Assembly (NCBI GenBank): GCA_021324655.1
Contig: JAJPIP010000020.1
Location: forward strand, 1 to 55,061
Source: Pseudomonadota bacterium
GTDB lineage: Bacteria; Chloroflexota; UBA5177
DNA length: 55,061 nt
Reading direction: 5' to 3'
Shown in pieces: positions 1 through 6,680 of this stretch (the stretch's first letter is position 1; each line of letters starts with the position of its first letter). Position numbers and translations under genes: made by a program. The notes under the pieces are model-generated. The model did not search any database. It saw only the letters and a program-made list of their open reading frames with translations, and was not told the origin of the DNA.

Positions 1-1266
1 CTCAACGACGGTTCCTCACTGCGTAACCTGCAGGTTGTCGTGCCCGACGCTGTCGCCGGACACGAGGCGCTCGACGATATCAATACCGGTGCGTCGGTGG
101 TGGCCGAAGGCGAGATAGTGGCGTCCCCCGCGCCTGGGCAGGAGACAGAGCTGAGGGTGACAGGGATCGAGTTACTTGGTGCTGCTCCCGACTACCCTCT
201 CGCCAAGAAGCGGCACTCCTTCGAGTATCTCCGCACCGTGGCGCACCTGCGTCCTCGCACCAACACGTTCGGCGCGATCGCGCGCGTGCGCAATCAGGTG
301 TCCATGTCGATCCACCACTTTTTCCAGGAGCAGGGCTATCTGTACGTCCAGACGCCGATCCTCACCGGCAGCGATGCCGAGGGTGCAGGCCAGATGTTCC
401 AGGTCACCACGCTCGACCTCCAGAATCTACCGCGTGACGCCGGCCCGGCCGACCTGACTCAGGACTTCTTTGGGGGGCCCGCCTTTCTGACAGTCAGTGG
501 ACAGCTGGAAGCGGAGATCATGGCGACCGCTCTCAGCAGCGTCTATACGTTCGGTCCGACCTTCCGCGCCGAGAACTCCAACACGTCGCGCCACCTGGCC
601 GAGTTCTGGATGGTCGAGCCCGAGATTGCCTTCTGTGACCTCTCGGGGCTCATGGACGTGGCCGAGTCATTCCTCAAGCGAATCTTCTCCGATGTTCTGA
701 CCTACTGCCGCGATGACATGGACTTCTTTGACCAGCGGATCCAGGCCGGTGTCGTGGACAGACTACAGCACATCATCGAGACCGGCTTCGTCCGGCTGAC
801 GTACACCGAGGCCATCGAGATCCTTGAGCGGTCCGGGCGCGATTTTGAGTTCCCCGTGTATTGGGGCGCGGACTTGCAGGCGGAGCACGAGCGGTATCTC
901 ACCGAAGAGGTCTTCAGGGCGCCGGTCATACTCACCGACTATCCCGCGTCCATCAAAGCGTTCTACATGCGCCTCAATCCCGACGGCAAGACGGTGGCGG
1001 CGATGGATGTCCTCGTGCCCGGCGTCGGAGAGATCATCGGCGGCAGTCAGCGCGAGGAGCGATACGACGTGCTTGTGCGGCGCATGCAAGAGATGCACAT
1101 TGACCCTCAGCACTACTGGTGGTACCTCGAGCTGCGGAAGTTCGGATCGGTGCCGCACGCCGGATTCGGATTGGGGTTGGAGCGCACTGTGCATTTCATC
1201 ACCGGCATGCAGAATATCCGTGATGTGATCCCGTTCCCGCGCACGCCCCGGAACATCGAGTTCTGA
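1..1266 (+). CDS. asnS: Asparaginyl-tRNA synthetase, 5' truncated by window edge
   Basis: Class II aminoacyl-tRNA synthetase that charges tRNA-Asn in the cytoplasm. The frame is open from base 1, and its first residues ([14 protein letters not shown]) belong to the N-terminal OB-fold anticodon-binding domain, so the true start lies to the left. The GTG at 40 is internal. Class II motif 2 is visible as [21 protein letters not shown]-like sequence around bases 565-635. Motif 3 is [15 protein letters not shown] near the C-terminus. The protein ends [12 protein letters not shown], typical of AsnRS rather than AspRS. The next gene (dgt) appears to overlap its stop by four bases, so the two are probably co-transcribed. 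Identity is confident; only the N-terminus is missing. Confidence 0.95.
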   Translation, partial: LNDGSSLRNLQVVVPDAVAGHEALDDINTGASVVAEGEIVASPAPGQETELRVTGIELLGAAPDYPLAKKRHSFEYLRTVAHLRPRTNTFGAIARVRNQVSMSIHHFFQEQGYLYVQTPILTGSDAEGAGQMFQVTTLDLQNLPRDAGPADLTQDFFGGPAFLTVSGQLEAEIMATALSSVYTFGPTFRAENSNTSRHLAEFWMVEPEIAFCDLSGLMDVAESFLKRIFSDVLTYCRDDMDFFDQRIQAGVVDRLQHIIETGFVRLTYTEAIEILERSGRDFEFPVYWGADLQAEHERYLTEEVFRAPVILTDYPASIKAFYMRLNPDGKTVAAMDVLVPGVGEIIGGSQREERYDVLVRRMQEMHIDPQHYWWYLELRKFGSVPHAGFGLGLERTVHFITGMQNIRDVIPFPRTPRNIEF

Positions 1267-2306
1267 GCGAGGACGCCGCTCCATCGGTTCGCGCGCGCCT
1301 CGAGTCAACCGAGGACGCACTCCTGGCTCCGTGGGCTCGGCGCAGTCGTGACGCAACGCGAGCTCGGCCCGAGATGGAGTCCCCGGTACGGACGGCGTAC
1401 CAGCGAGATCGTGACCGCATCCTCCACTCCAACTCGTTCCGGCGTCTACGTGGCAAGACCCAGGTCTTCATAGCGCCGGCGGGCGATCACTACACGACCC
1501 GTCTCAGCCATGTCCTGGAGGTTTCGCAGGTGGCGCGCGTCATTGCACGCGCCTTGCAGCTAAACGAGGATCTGGCGGAGTCAATCGCGCTGGCTCACGA
1601 CCTGGGGCATGCGCCGTTCGGTCACGCCGGCCAGGAGGCGCTCGATCACGTTCTCGAAGGGGGCTATCGACACGACGAGCAGAGCGTGCGAGTGGTGGAG
1701 CTACTCGAACGCGGCGGGCAGGGACTGAACTTGACGCGCGACGTGGTGGATGGTATCCGCACACACCGTAAGCCGCGTCACGATGTGATGGGGGTGACGG
1801 CGGGACAACCGTCCACGCTCGAGGCGGCCGCAGTAAAACTCGCCGATGCGGTCGCCTACATTAACGCGGACGTCGACGATGCCGTCCGAGCGGGGATTCT
1901 GCATGACGGTGATCTGCCGCGCCGCGCCGCTGCGCGCCTGGGGAGGACGCGATCCGAGCGGATCAATACGTTGGTGTGCGACATTGTCGAAACGAGCGCC
2001 GGCCGGCCGCAGCTCGCCCTCTCCCCGAACGTTCTCGCCGCCCTGAACGAATTGCGTGACTATCTCTTCCGGGCCGTCTACACAAATGCGGTAGTGAAAC
2101 GCGAGGCTGACCGTTCTCGTCACGTCGTCACCGAGCTGTTTCGGTACTTTGTCGCTCACCCGGAAGCCTTGCCGCCCGAGTTCCGTGAGGACCCCCGTCA
2201 GGAGGGCCCCGAGCGCCGTGTCGCCGACTACATCGCGGGCATGACGGATCAGTATGCGATCGCGCGATTCAGCGATCTTTTCGTGCCGAAAGTCTGGCCC
2301 GTCTAA
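1263..2306 (+). CDS. dgt: dGTPase-like dNTP triphosphohydrolase (HD domain), probable CTG start
   Basis: Hydrolyses dNTPs to nucleoside and triphosphate, controlling dNTP pools. The HD metal site is clear: H in HVLEVSQ, then [12 protein letters not shown], then a later Asp in [15 protein letters not shown]. The first ATG (1374) would remove a conserved N-terminal segment. The frame upstream of it encodes [20 protein letters not shown] and continues into [21 protein letters not shown], which matches the normal family N-terminus (LE..E...LAPWA..SRD). Back to the in-frame stop at 1221 there is no ATG, GTG or TTG. A CTG at 1263 overlaps the asnS stop as CTGA, the same four-base overlap style used by other gene pairs here. 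Function is confident; the start codon is inferred. If only standard starts are allowed, the gene is 1374-2306. Confidence 0.85.
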   Translation: MSEDAAPSVRARLESTEDALLAPWARRSRDATRARPEMESPVRTAYQRDRDRILHSNSFRRLRGKTQVFIAPAGDHYTTRLSHVLEVSQVARVIARALQLNEDLAESIALAHDLGHAPFGHAGQEALDHVLEGGYRHDEQSVRVVELLERGGQGLNLTRDVVDGIRTHRKPRHDVMGVTAGQPSTLEAAAVKLADAVAYINADVDDAVRAGILHDGDLPRRAAARLGRTRSERINTLVCDIVETSAGRPQLALSPNVLAALNELRDYLFRAVYTNAVVKREADRSRHVVTELFRYFVAHPEALPPEFREDPRQEGPERRVADYIAGMTDQYAIARFSDLFVPKVWPV

Positions 2307-2327
2307 GCGAATGAGCAGGTAGTTGGC

Positions 2328-3326
2328 TCACTCAGGTTCGCCGTGCGTGAGACGGCGCTTGACGCTATATTCCTCTTCCGGCTGATACGCGTAGTGCCGC
2401 ATCATCTCGCCGAGTAGCCCGAGCATGAATAGCTGGAGACCGGTGACGATCAGGATGCCGGAGAGGAAAAGTAGTGGTCCGTGGCTCTGGAAGATCGACT
2501 GACCGAGCACCTTCAGGACGAAGAGGTAGAGGAAACCGAGAGCGCCGGCGGCCGAAAGCAGAAGACCCAACATGCCGAACAGCTGGAGTGGCCGCTGCAT
2601 ATAGCGGGTGAGGAAGAGCACCTTCAGAAAGTCGAGGAGCCCTTTGAAAAGGCGGGCGGCGCCGAATTTGGAGCGCCCGAAGCGGCGCGGATGGTGCGTC
2701 ACCTCCAATTCGCCGATGCGATACCCCCGGCGGAAGGCCAGGACCGGAATGAAGCGGTGCAGTTCGCCGTACAGCTTCACGTCGTCCAGCACTTCCCGCC
2801 GATACGCCTTGAATCCGCAGTTGAAGTCGTGCAGCGGGATTCCGGTGAAATGCCGTACCGTCGCGTTAAACAGGCGAGAGGGCATGGTCTTGCTCGCCGG
2901 ATCGTGACGGACCCGTTTCCATCCGGAAACGAGGTCGTAGCCGTCCTCGAGCGCTGCCAGGAAGCGAGGGATCTCGGCCGGGTCGTCTTGCAGGTCTCCA
3001 TCCAGGGTAATGACGGTATCTCCCCGTGCCTCGGTGAATCCGGCGACGAGAGCCGCCGTTTTGCCGAAATTGCGGCGCAGCGCCAGGACGTGAACCCGGC
3101 TGTCGGCACGGAATATGTCCGTCAGTCTGTCGAGTGTGCCATCCCGACTGCCGTCGTCCACGTAGATGATCTCGGACGGCACGTCCAGAGAATCGAGGAC
3201 CGCGGTCAGCTGCTCGTGGAGGACGGTCACGCTTTCCTCCTCATCCATGACCGGGATGACGAGGGATACGCGAACCGTTCCCGCCTCCTGAGCCGCGGGA
3301 ACTCGCAGAGACTCCACCGTCGTCAT
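2328..3326 (-). CDS. Family 2 glycosyltransferase with two C-terminal membrane helices (polyprenyl-phosphate sugar transferase type)
   Basis: A 332-residue GT-A glycosyltransferase of the DPM1/GtrB/ArnC type, which transfers a sugar from a nucleotide donor to a polyprenyl phosphate at the inner membrane face. The N-terminus reads VSLVIPVMDEEESV. The donor-binding motif VDDGSRDG is near residue 55 and the metal-binding DGDLQDDP near residue 107. FGKTAALVAGF and FNCGFKAYRREV are family landmarks. Two hydrophobic helices follow at about 242-270 and 280-305, and the tail is charged. Its ATG overlaps the stop of the upstream PAP2 phosphatase gene (ATGA, 3323-3326), so the two form an operon for lipid-linked sugar or lipid metabolism. 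The sugar and acceptor cannot be assigned. Confidence 0.88.
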   Translation of the reverse strand: MTTVESLRVPAAQEAGTVRVSLVIPVMDEEESVTVLHEQLTAVLDSLDVPSEIIYVDDGSRDGTLDRLTDIFRADSRVHVLALRRNFGKTAALVAGFTEARGDTVITLDGDLQDDPAEIPRFLAALEDGYDLVSGWKRVRHDPASKTMPSRLFNATVRHFTGIPLHDFNCGFKAYRREVLDDVKLYGELHRFIPVLAFRRGYRIGELEVTHHPRRFGRSKFGAARLFKGLLDFLKVLFLTRYMQRPLQLFGMLGLLLSAAGALGFLYLFVLKVLGQSIFQSHGPLLFLSGILIVTGLQLFMLGLLGEMMRHYAYQPEEEYSVKRRLTHGEPE

Positions 3327-4207
3327 GCCGGCACGGTTCCCTGGGATCGTCGCACCCAGTTCATGCTGCGGGACCAGAGAGCGAGGACGCCGGCCGCAAC
3401 ACCAACCGTGACGACTGCTCCCACCACGTCGAGTAGCCAGTGATTACCGGAAATGAGGACTGTTGCCGCCATCGCCACGGGATAGGCGGGTGCGAAAAAT
3501 CGCCACCCACGGCGCTCGGCAAGGAAGAACCCGATGGCGACACAGATCGCGTACGCAACATGCAAGCTCGGCATGGCAGCGTACGGGTTGTAGGTGTACG
3601 AACCCGGCTGCGCGCCGCCGGCCGCCGTCAGATGGTGCAGCTGGAGCGGGTCTTCGAATCCGTACTGGAAGAGCATGCGGGGCGGCGTGGTTGGATACAC
3701 GTAGAAGACAATCAGGGCGATTGCCGTGGTCAACATCAGAAGATTGCGGACGTACGGGAAGACCTGGGGGCGCCGGAAGTAGAGCCAGACCAGGATACCG
3801 ATGGTCACCCCGACATGACCGACGATGTAGAAGATATCGATGGCGTCCATGATGGTGCCGAATTGCAGGAAGAAGTGCTCAAGTCGCTGCTCGATGAACA
3901 GGCCGTGGCTCCATTCCAGATCAAGCAGTCGATAGGCATTAAGATCCGCGATGTCGCCGATGTCCTTGTTGTAGACGAAAAGACCGCGAGTGAACTCGTA
4001 CGCCTGCTCGAGGGCGAGAAGAACACCGATCTGCCACGCGAAACGGGAATACCTCCGGACGGGAGGTCGGGCGAGGCGGAGTAACGGCGCCGTGACGAGA
4101 GAAACCAACGCAACCGCCAGGATGACATCCCCGGTCATCAGTTGGTGGATCAGTGCTTGAACGATCGTCGTTGAGTCCTCCTTGTCGAGCGTCCCTATTG
4201 TAGCCAC
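3323..4207 (-). CDS. PAP2-superfamily membrane phosphatase/phosphotransferase
   Basis: An integral membrane protein of about 294 residues with several hydrophobic helices and two PAP2 signatures: PSLHVAYA (motif 2 His) and GNHWLLDVVG (motif 3 His/Asp). The spacing and the upstream YVYPTTPPRM segment resemble the inositolphosphotransferase/Aur1-like branch (PAP2_3). It probably dephosphorylates or exchanges head groups on lipid phosphates at the outer membrane leaflet, for example polyprenyl or phosphatidic lipids; the substrate is unknown. The listed start is a GTG. An AAGGAGG lies inside the frame 18-25 bases after it with no standard start at the right distance, so the true start is unsettled. 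It is the first gene of a two-gene unit with the glycosyltransferase. Confidence 0.85.
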   Translation of the reverse strand: MATIGTLDKEDSTTIVQALIHQLMTGDVILAVALVSLVTAPLLRLARPPVRRYSRFAWQIGVLLALEQAYEFTRGLFVYNKDIGDIADLNAYRLLDLEWSHGLFIEQRLEHFFLQFGTIMDAIDIFYIVGHVGVTIGILVWLYFRRPQVFPYVRNLLMLTTAIALIVFYVYPTTPPRMLFQYGFEDPLQLHHLTAAGGAQPGSYTYNPYAAMPSLHVAYAICVAIGFFLAERRGWRFFAPAYPVAMAATVLISGNHWLLDVVGAVVTVGVAAGVLALWSRSMNWVRRSQGTVPA

Positions 4208-4217
4208 GGCGGATCAC

Positions 4218-4246
4218 GTGACGGAGGGCCTGGTCCGGCGTATAAT
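4218..4246 (+). promoter_or_regulatory. Probable sigma-70 promoter for the Phd-like gene
   Basis: GTGACG (4218-4223) is followed after exactly 17 bases by a perfect TATAAT (4241-4246). Transcription would begin near 4253, about 110 bases ahead of the proposed ATG at 4364. The divergent PAP2 gene starts at 4207. Confidence 0.55.
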
Positions 4247-4363
4247 AGACCGCAACAACTTATCACCACACCATACTTTGAATGTCTGGACGGACCAATG
4301 AAGAACAGCGTGGCGGGCACCGCGGGAGCGAGCCGTCGCAGCCCGGTGCACCGGGGAGACAAC

Positions 4364-4522
4364 ATGATCAAGATCGAGGTGACAACTGCGCTCAAGGATG
4401 CGCTTGAGCACGCCGTGGCGACCGGGACGGCACAGGTTGCCCTTTACAAGGACAAGCCGGTTGTCATCCTGAGTTACGAAGAGTACGAGCGAACCCTCGG
4501 CGAGGAGGATGACGCCGTCTAG
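4364..4522 (+). CDS. Orphan Phd/YefM-like antitoxin-family small protein
   Basis: A 52-residue protein beginning MIKIEVTTALKDALEHAV and ending in an acidic tail. The segment VALYKDKPVVILSYEEYERTL matches the conserved Phd/YefM core (x-x-x-G-K-P-V-A-V-L-x-S-x-E-E-Y-E). In that family the N-terminal part dimerises and binds DNA, and the tail binds a toxin. The frame is open further upstream (ATG at 4298), but GGGGAG at 4353-4358 sits at good Shine-Dalgarno distance from the ATG at 4364, and similarity begins there. No toxin gene (Doc, YoeB, VapC-like) is adjacent: the next gene is hpf on the other strand. It may be a solitary regulator. The family assignment rests on a short motif. Confidence 0.6.
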   Translation: MIKIEVTTALKDALEHAVATGTAQVALYKDKPVVILSYEEYERTLGEEDDAV

Positions 4523-5076
4523 GCGCCAGGCTCGACCAGTGCCAGCAGGCCGTTTGGTTTGCGATAGAGCACGTTAATCTGCTCGTTGCGCGCATTCAAG
4601 AAGACGACGAAGGGGCGGTTGCCTTCATCGAGGAGGGCGGCCGCCTCTTCTTCAAACATGGGCTTGGCATCGACTCGCTCCACGCTGATCGCCTCGGGCT
4701 CCTCATCTTCCAGCACCGGAATCTCGATGGGCTCGGTCCGCGGGCCGTGGTGCCCCTTCATGCGCTCTTTCTTTCGGTTCAGCTGTCGGTAGAGTTTGTC
4801 CACAGCGTCGTCGACCGCGGTGAGCATGTCCGGCCCGGCGCTCTTGACGGTCAGTGTCCGGCCGGGGACATGCGCCACAGCCTCGATCTGGTGCTGCGTG
4901 TCGGCTTCTCGTGTCCGCTCATGCGTCAGAATCACATCGATCGTCTGGAGCCGATCGAGATAGCGGGAGAGGCGCTGCATCTTGCGTGAAACGTGATCGC
5001 GGAGCGAGGGTGTGACCTGTACCCCTCTGCCCTTCACATGGACAGGAACCTGCTCTGGCTCATTCGACGCCGCCAT
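4519..5076 (-). CDS. hpf: Long-form ribosome hibernation promoting factor
   Basis: A 185-residue protein with the S30AE (RaiA/HPF) fold in roughly the first 100 residues (VHVKGRGVQVTPSLRDHVSRKMQRLSRYL..., with a basic NRKKERMKGHHG stretch after it). A C-terminal domain, MFEEEAAALLDEGNRPFVVFLNARNEQINVLYRKPNG, mediates 100S dimer formation in long HPFs. It binds idle 70S ribosomes at the decoding centre and pairs them in stationary phase. The start at 5076 is chosen because AAAGGAG lies five bases upstream; the frame is open five codons further. The 3' end overlaps the convergent Phd-like gene by four bases, sharing a palindromic CTAG stop. Confidence 0.93.
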   Translation of the reverse strand: MAASNEPEQVPVHVKGRGVQVTPSLRDHVSRKMQRLSRYLDRLQTIDVILTHERTREADTQHQIEAVAHVPGRTLTVKSAGPDMLTAVDDAVDKLYRQLNRKKERMKGHHGPRTEPIEIPVLEDEEPEAISVERVDAKPMFEEEAAALLDEGNRPFVVFLNARNEQINVLYRKPNGLLALVEPGA

Positions 5077-5181
5077 GGATTCTCCTTTCACGGAACGCCG
5101 GGCGGCCGTCGCGAGGAAGCGAACCGCTCGACGGTGCCTTAAAGTCTAGTCCCCATCGGCGGCCGCTTCAATGCGCCTCAC

Positions 5182-5529
5182 TTACTTCCAGTGCTCCACC
5201 CGGTACGTCGCAACGGGGTCGTTAACTTCAGAGTTCCGCAGGTGCCAGGTGGACTCAATGTAGATCACCTTGCCGCGGCTGGGCGGCGCCCCGCTGATAC
5301 GCTCCACGGGGAGTCGCAGAGGCTCGGCGGCCGGCGCACCGGGAGAGCTGCGATGCCGGGTGAAGAACGAGAACAAATGTTCTATAGAAAGAGCGACGGA
5401 CAGGAATCGGTCCCGGCGGGGCAATTGCCGCTTCTGCTCCCGCACCAGGTGCGCCAATGCTGCCTTCTTCCGCACCTCGTCCCAGCGTCTTTCCTCGGCA
5501 AGTCGCCATTCTGGAGTGTGCCAAAGCAT
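5182..5529 (-). CDS. Conserved-looking small protein of unknown function
   Basis: About 115 residues beginning MLWHTPEWRLAEERRWDEVR, rich in Arg, Glu and Trp in the first third, then SVALSIEHLFSFFTRHRSS and a Pro/Ala/Arg linker, ending with IYIESTWHLRNSEVNDPVATYRVEHWK. I recognise no family, and no signal peptide or membrane helix is evident. It is likely real. An AAGGAG lies eight bases before the chosen ATG; another ATG two codons earlier is too close to that site. It fills the space between hpf and a divergent WYL regulator that may control it. The first third looks helical and charged; the last third resembles a small beta domain. Confidence 0.6.
   Translation of the reverse strand: MLWHTPEWRLAEERRWDEVRKKAALAHLVREQKRQLPRRDRFLSVALSIEHLFSFFTRHRSSPGAPAAEPLRLPVERISGAPPSRGKVIYIESTWHLRNSEVNDPVATYRVEHWK
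5371..5382. promoter_or_regulatory. LexA-box-like palindrome GAACAAATGTTC inside a coding region
   Basis: A perfect GAAC-N4-GTTC (Gram-positive type LexA core), extended to AGAAC...GTTCT. It lies inside the small unknown gene, about 300 bases upstream of the WYL regulator start. About one such core is expected by chance in a window this size, so it is listed only as a weak candidate. Confidence 0.2.
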
Positions 5530-5595
5530 TCTCATCGCTCCTTCCGCACCGGTGGTGCGTCACTGTCTCTACAAGGATCAGTCTACGGCGGGCAG

Positions 5596-5612
5596 CTGTC
5601 AGGACCTGTCAG
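5596..5612. repeat. Direct repeat CTGTCAG-N3-CTGTCAG, candidate operator
   Basis: Two identical CTGTCAG copies with a 10-base period (one helical turn) lie in the divergent region between the small unknown gene and the WYL regulator. A related TGAC-GG-GTCA inverted repeat follows at 5624-5633. The position fits an operator for the adjacent regulator; this is inference. Confidence 0.35.
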
Positions 5613-5648
5613 TCTTTCCGGGTTGACGGGTCAGATGTTCTATTAATT

Positions 5649-5678
5649 TCGACCCCTCCGGACGGCCTGACGTATCAT
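5649..5678 (+). promoter_or_regulatory. Probable leaderless promoter of the WYL regulator
   Basis: TCGACC (5649-5654), an 18-base spacer and TATCAT (5673-5678) are followed six bases later by the GTG start at 5685. The start codon therefore sits where transcription should begin. No Shine-Dalgarno sequence is present. Confidence 0.45.
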
Positions 5679-5684
5679 GACCTC

Positions 5685-6656
5685 GTGCAGAAGGCCGAGC
5701 GCCTCATGGCGATAACCCTACTGCTTCAGGCGCGTGGAAAGATGACGGCGGAGCGTCTCGCCGACATCCTTGGCGTGTCGGTGCGCACGGTGTACCGGGA
5801 TATGAACTCGCTTTCCCTGGCACACGTTCCCGTGTCGATGGATCACGGCCCCGGTGGGGGCTACTTCCTGCCGGACGATTCGGTGGTTGGGCCGATCGCC
5901 TTCACGGGCGAGGAGGCTCTCGCGCTGGCTCTCGGCCGGAGCGTCGTCGGCGACTCATCTCTCTTCGGGGGCGCGGAGCGACTGCAGCAGGCCCTTATCA
6001 AGCTGGAAGCAGCTCTTCCCGAGGAGTACCGCCGCGACGTCCGGGTCGCTCGCGAGCGAATCCTGGTCGACAGTAGCGCCTGGCACCGGCGCCCGGAGGC
6101 GCCCCGGCTCCTCGATTCGATTCGTCAGGCGGTCTGGGAGGGACGCCGGATCACGATTCTGTACCCACGCTCCGAGCGTCCAGGGTCGGATTTGCGGCCG
6201 GTCGACCCGTACGGTCTCGTCTACAAGGCGGGAATCTGGTACCTGGTCGCCTATTGCCACCTGCGCCGCGACTTCCGCATCTTTCATCTCAGCCGGATCG
6301 AGGCGCAGGAGACGCTGGGAGACCCAATCACGCCGCGCCCCGATTTCAATCTTGCGGGCTATTGGGAAGAGGCGCGGCAACGCTTTGAAGAACAGACGGC
6401 GCCCGTAACCGTGACTCTGAGAATCACAGCTGACGGACTCTCCGGCCATGAAGGGGAGTGGACTGTACTGGAAACCGACCCTGCGGGCCGCACCACGGTC
6501 CTGGTCAGCCTGGAGTCAATCGACGCGGCCGTGGCCTACGTGCTCTCGTTTGGACCCAACGCCACGGTCCTGGGGCCTCCCGACGTCCTCCACGGCGTCG
6601 CGGAGGCTGCTCGCGAACTGTACCAGCTCTACTCTCGGTCGACGGCGGAGATATGA
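5685..6656 (+). CDS. YafY/PafBC-type HTH and WYL-domain transcriptional regulator
   Basis: A 323-residue DNA-binding regulator. Residues 1-60 form the winged HTH (AERLMAITLLLQARGKMTAERLADILGVSVRTVYRD, then a GPGGGYFLPDD wing). Residues about 145-225 form the WYL domain, with the motif in GIWYLVAYC and the conserved FHLSRIE segment. A WCX-like C-terminal region follows. WYL domains bind nucleic acid or small ligands; relatives (PafBC, DriD) activate DNA damage genes. The frame is open far upstream, but similarity begins at the GTG at 5685, so that start was chosen. It is divergent from the small unknown gene and convergent with ftsK. The target genes are not known. Confidence 0.88.
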   Translation: MQKAERLMAITLLLQARGKMTAERLADILGVSVRTVYRDMNSLSLAHVPVSMDHGPGGGYFLPDDSVVGPIAFTGEEALALALGRSVVGDSSLFGGAERLQQALIKLEAALPEEYRRDVRVARERILVDSSAWHRRPEAPRLLDSIRQAVWEGRRITILYPRSERPGSDLRPVDPYGLVYKAGIWYLVAYCHLRRDFRIFHLSRIEAQETLGDPITPRPDFNLAGYWEEARQRFEEQTAPVTVTLRITADGLSGHEGEWTVLETDPAGRTTVLVSLESIDAAVAYVLSFGPNATVLGPPDVLHGVAEAARELYQLYSRSTAEI

Positions 6657-6680
6657 ACCCGGGCTCGATCCCGGTTGGGA

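Noticed and set aside
6656-6676. Bidirectional terminator between the WYL regulator and ftsK
   Set aside because: AACCCGGG/TCCCGGTT pairs only with a central mismatch and a wobble, and has no T-run; too weak to list.
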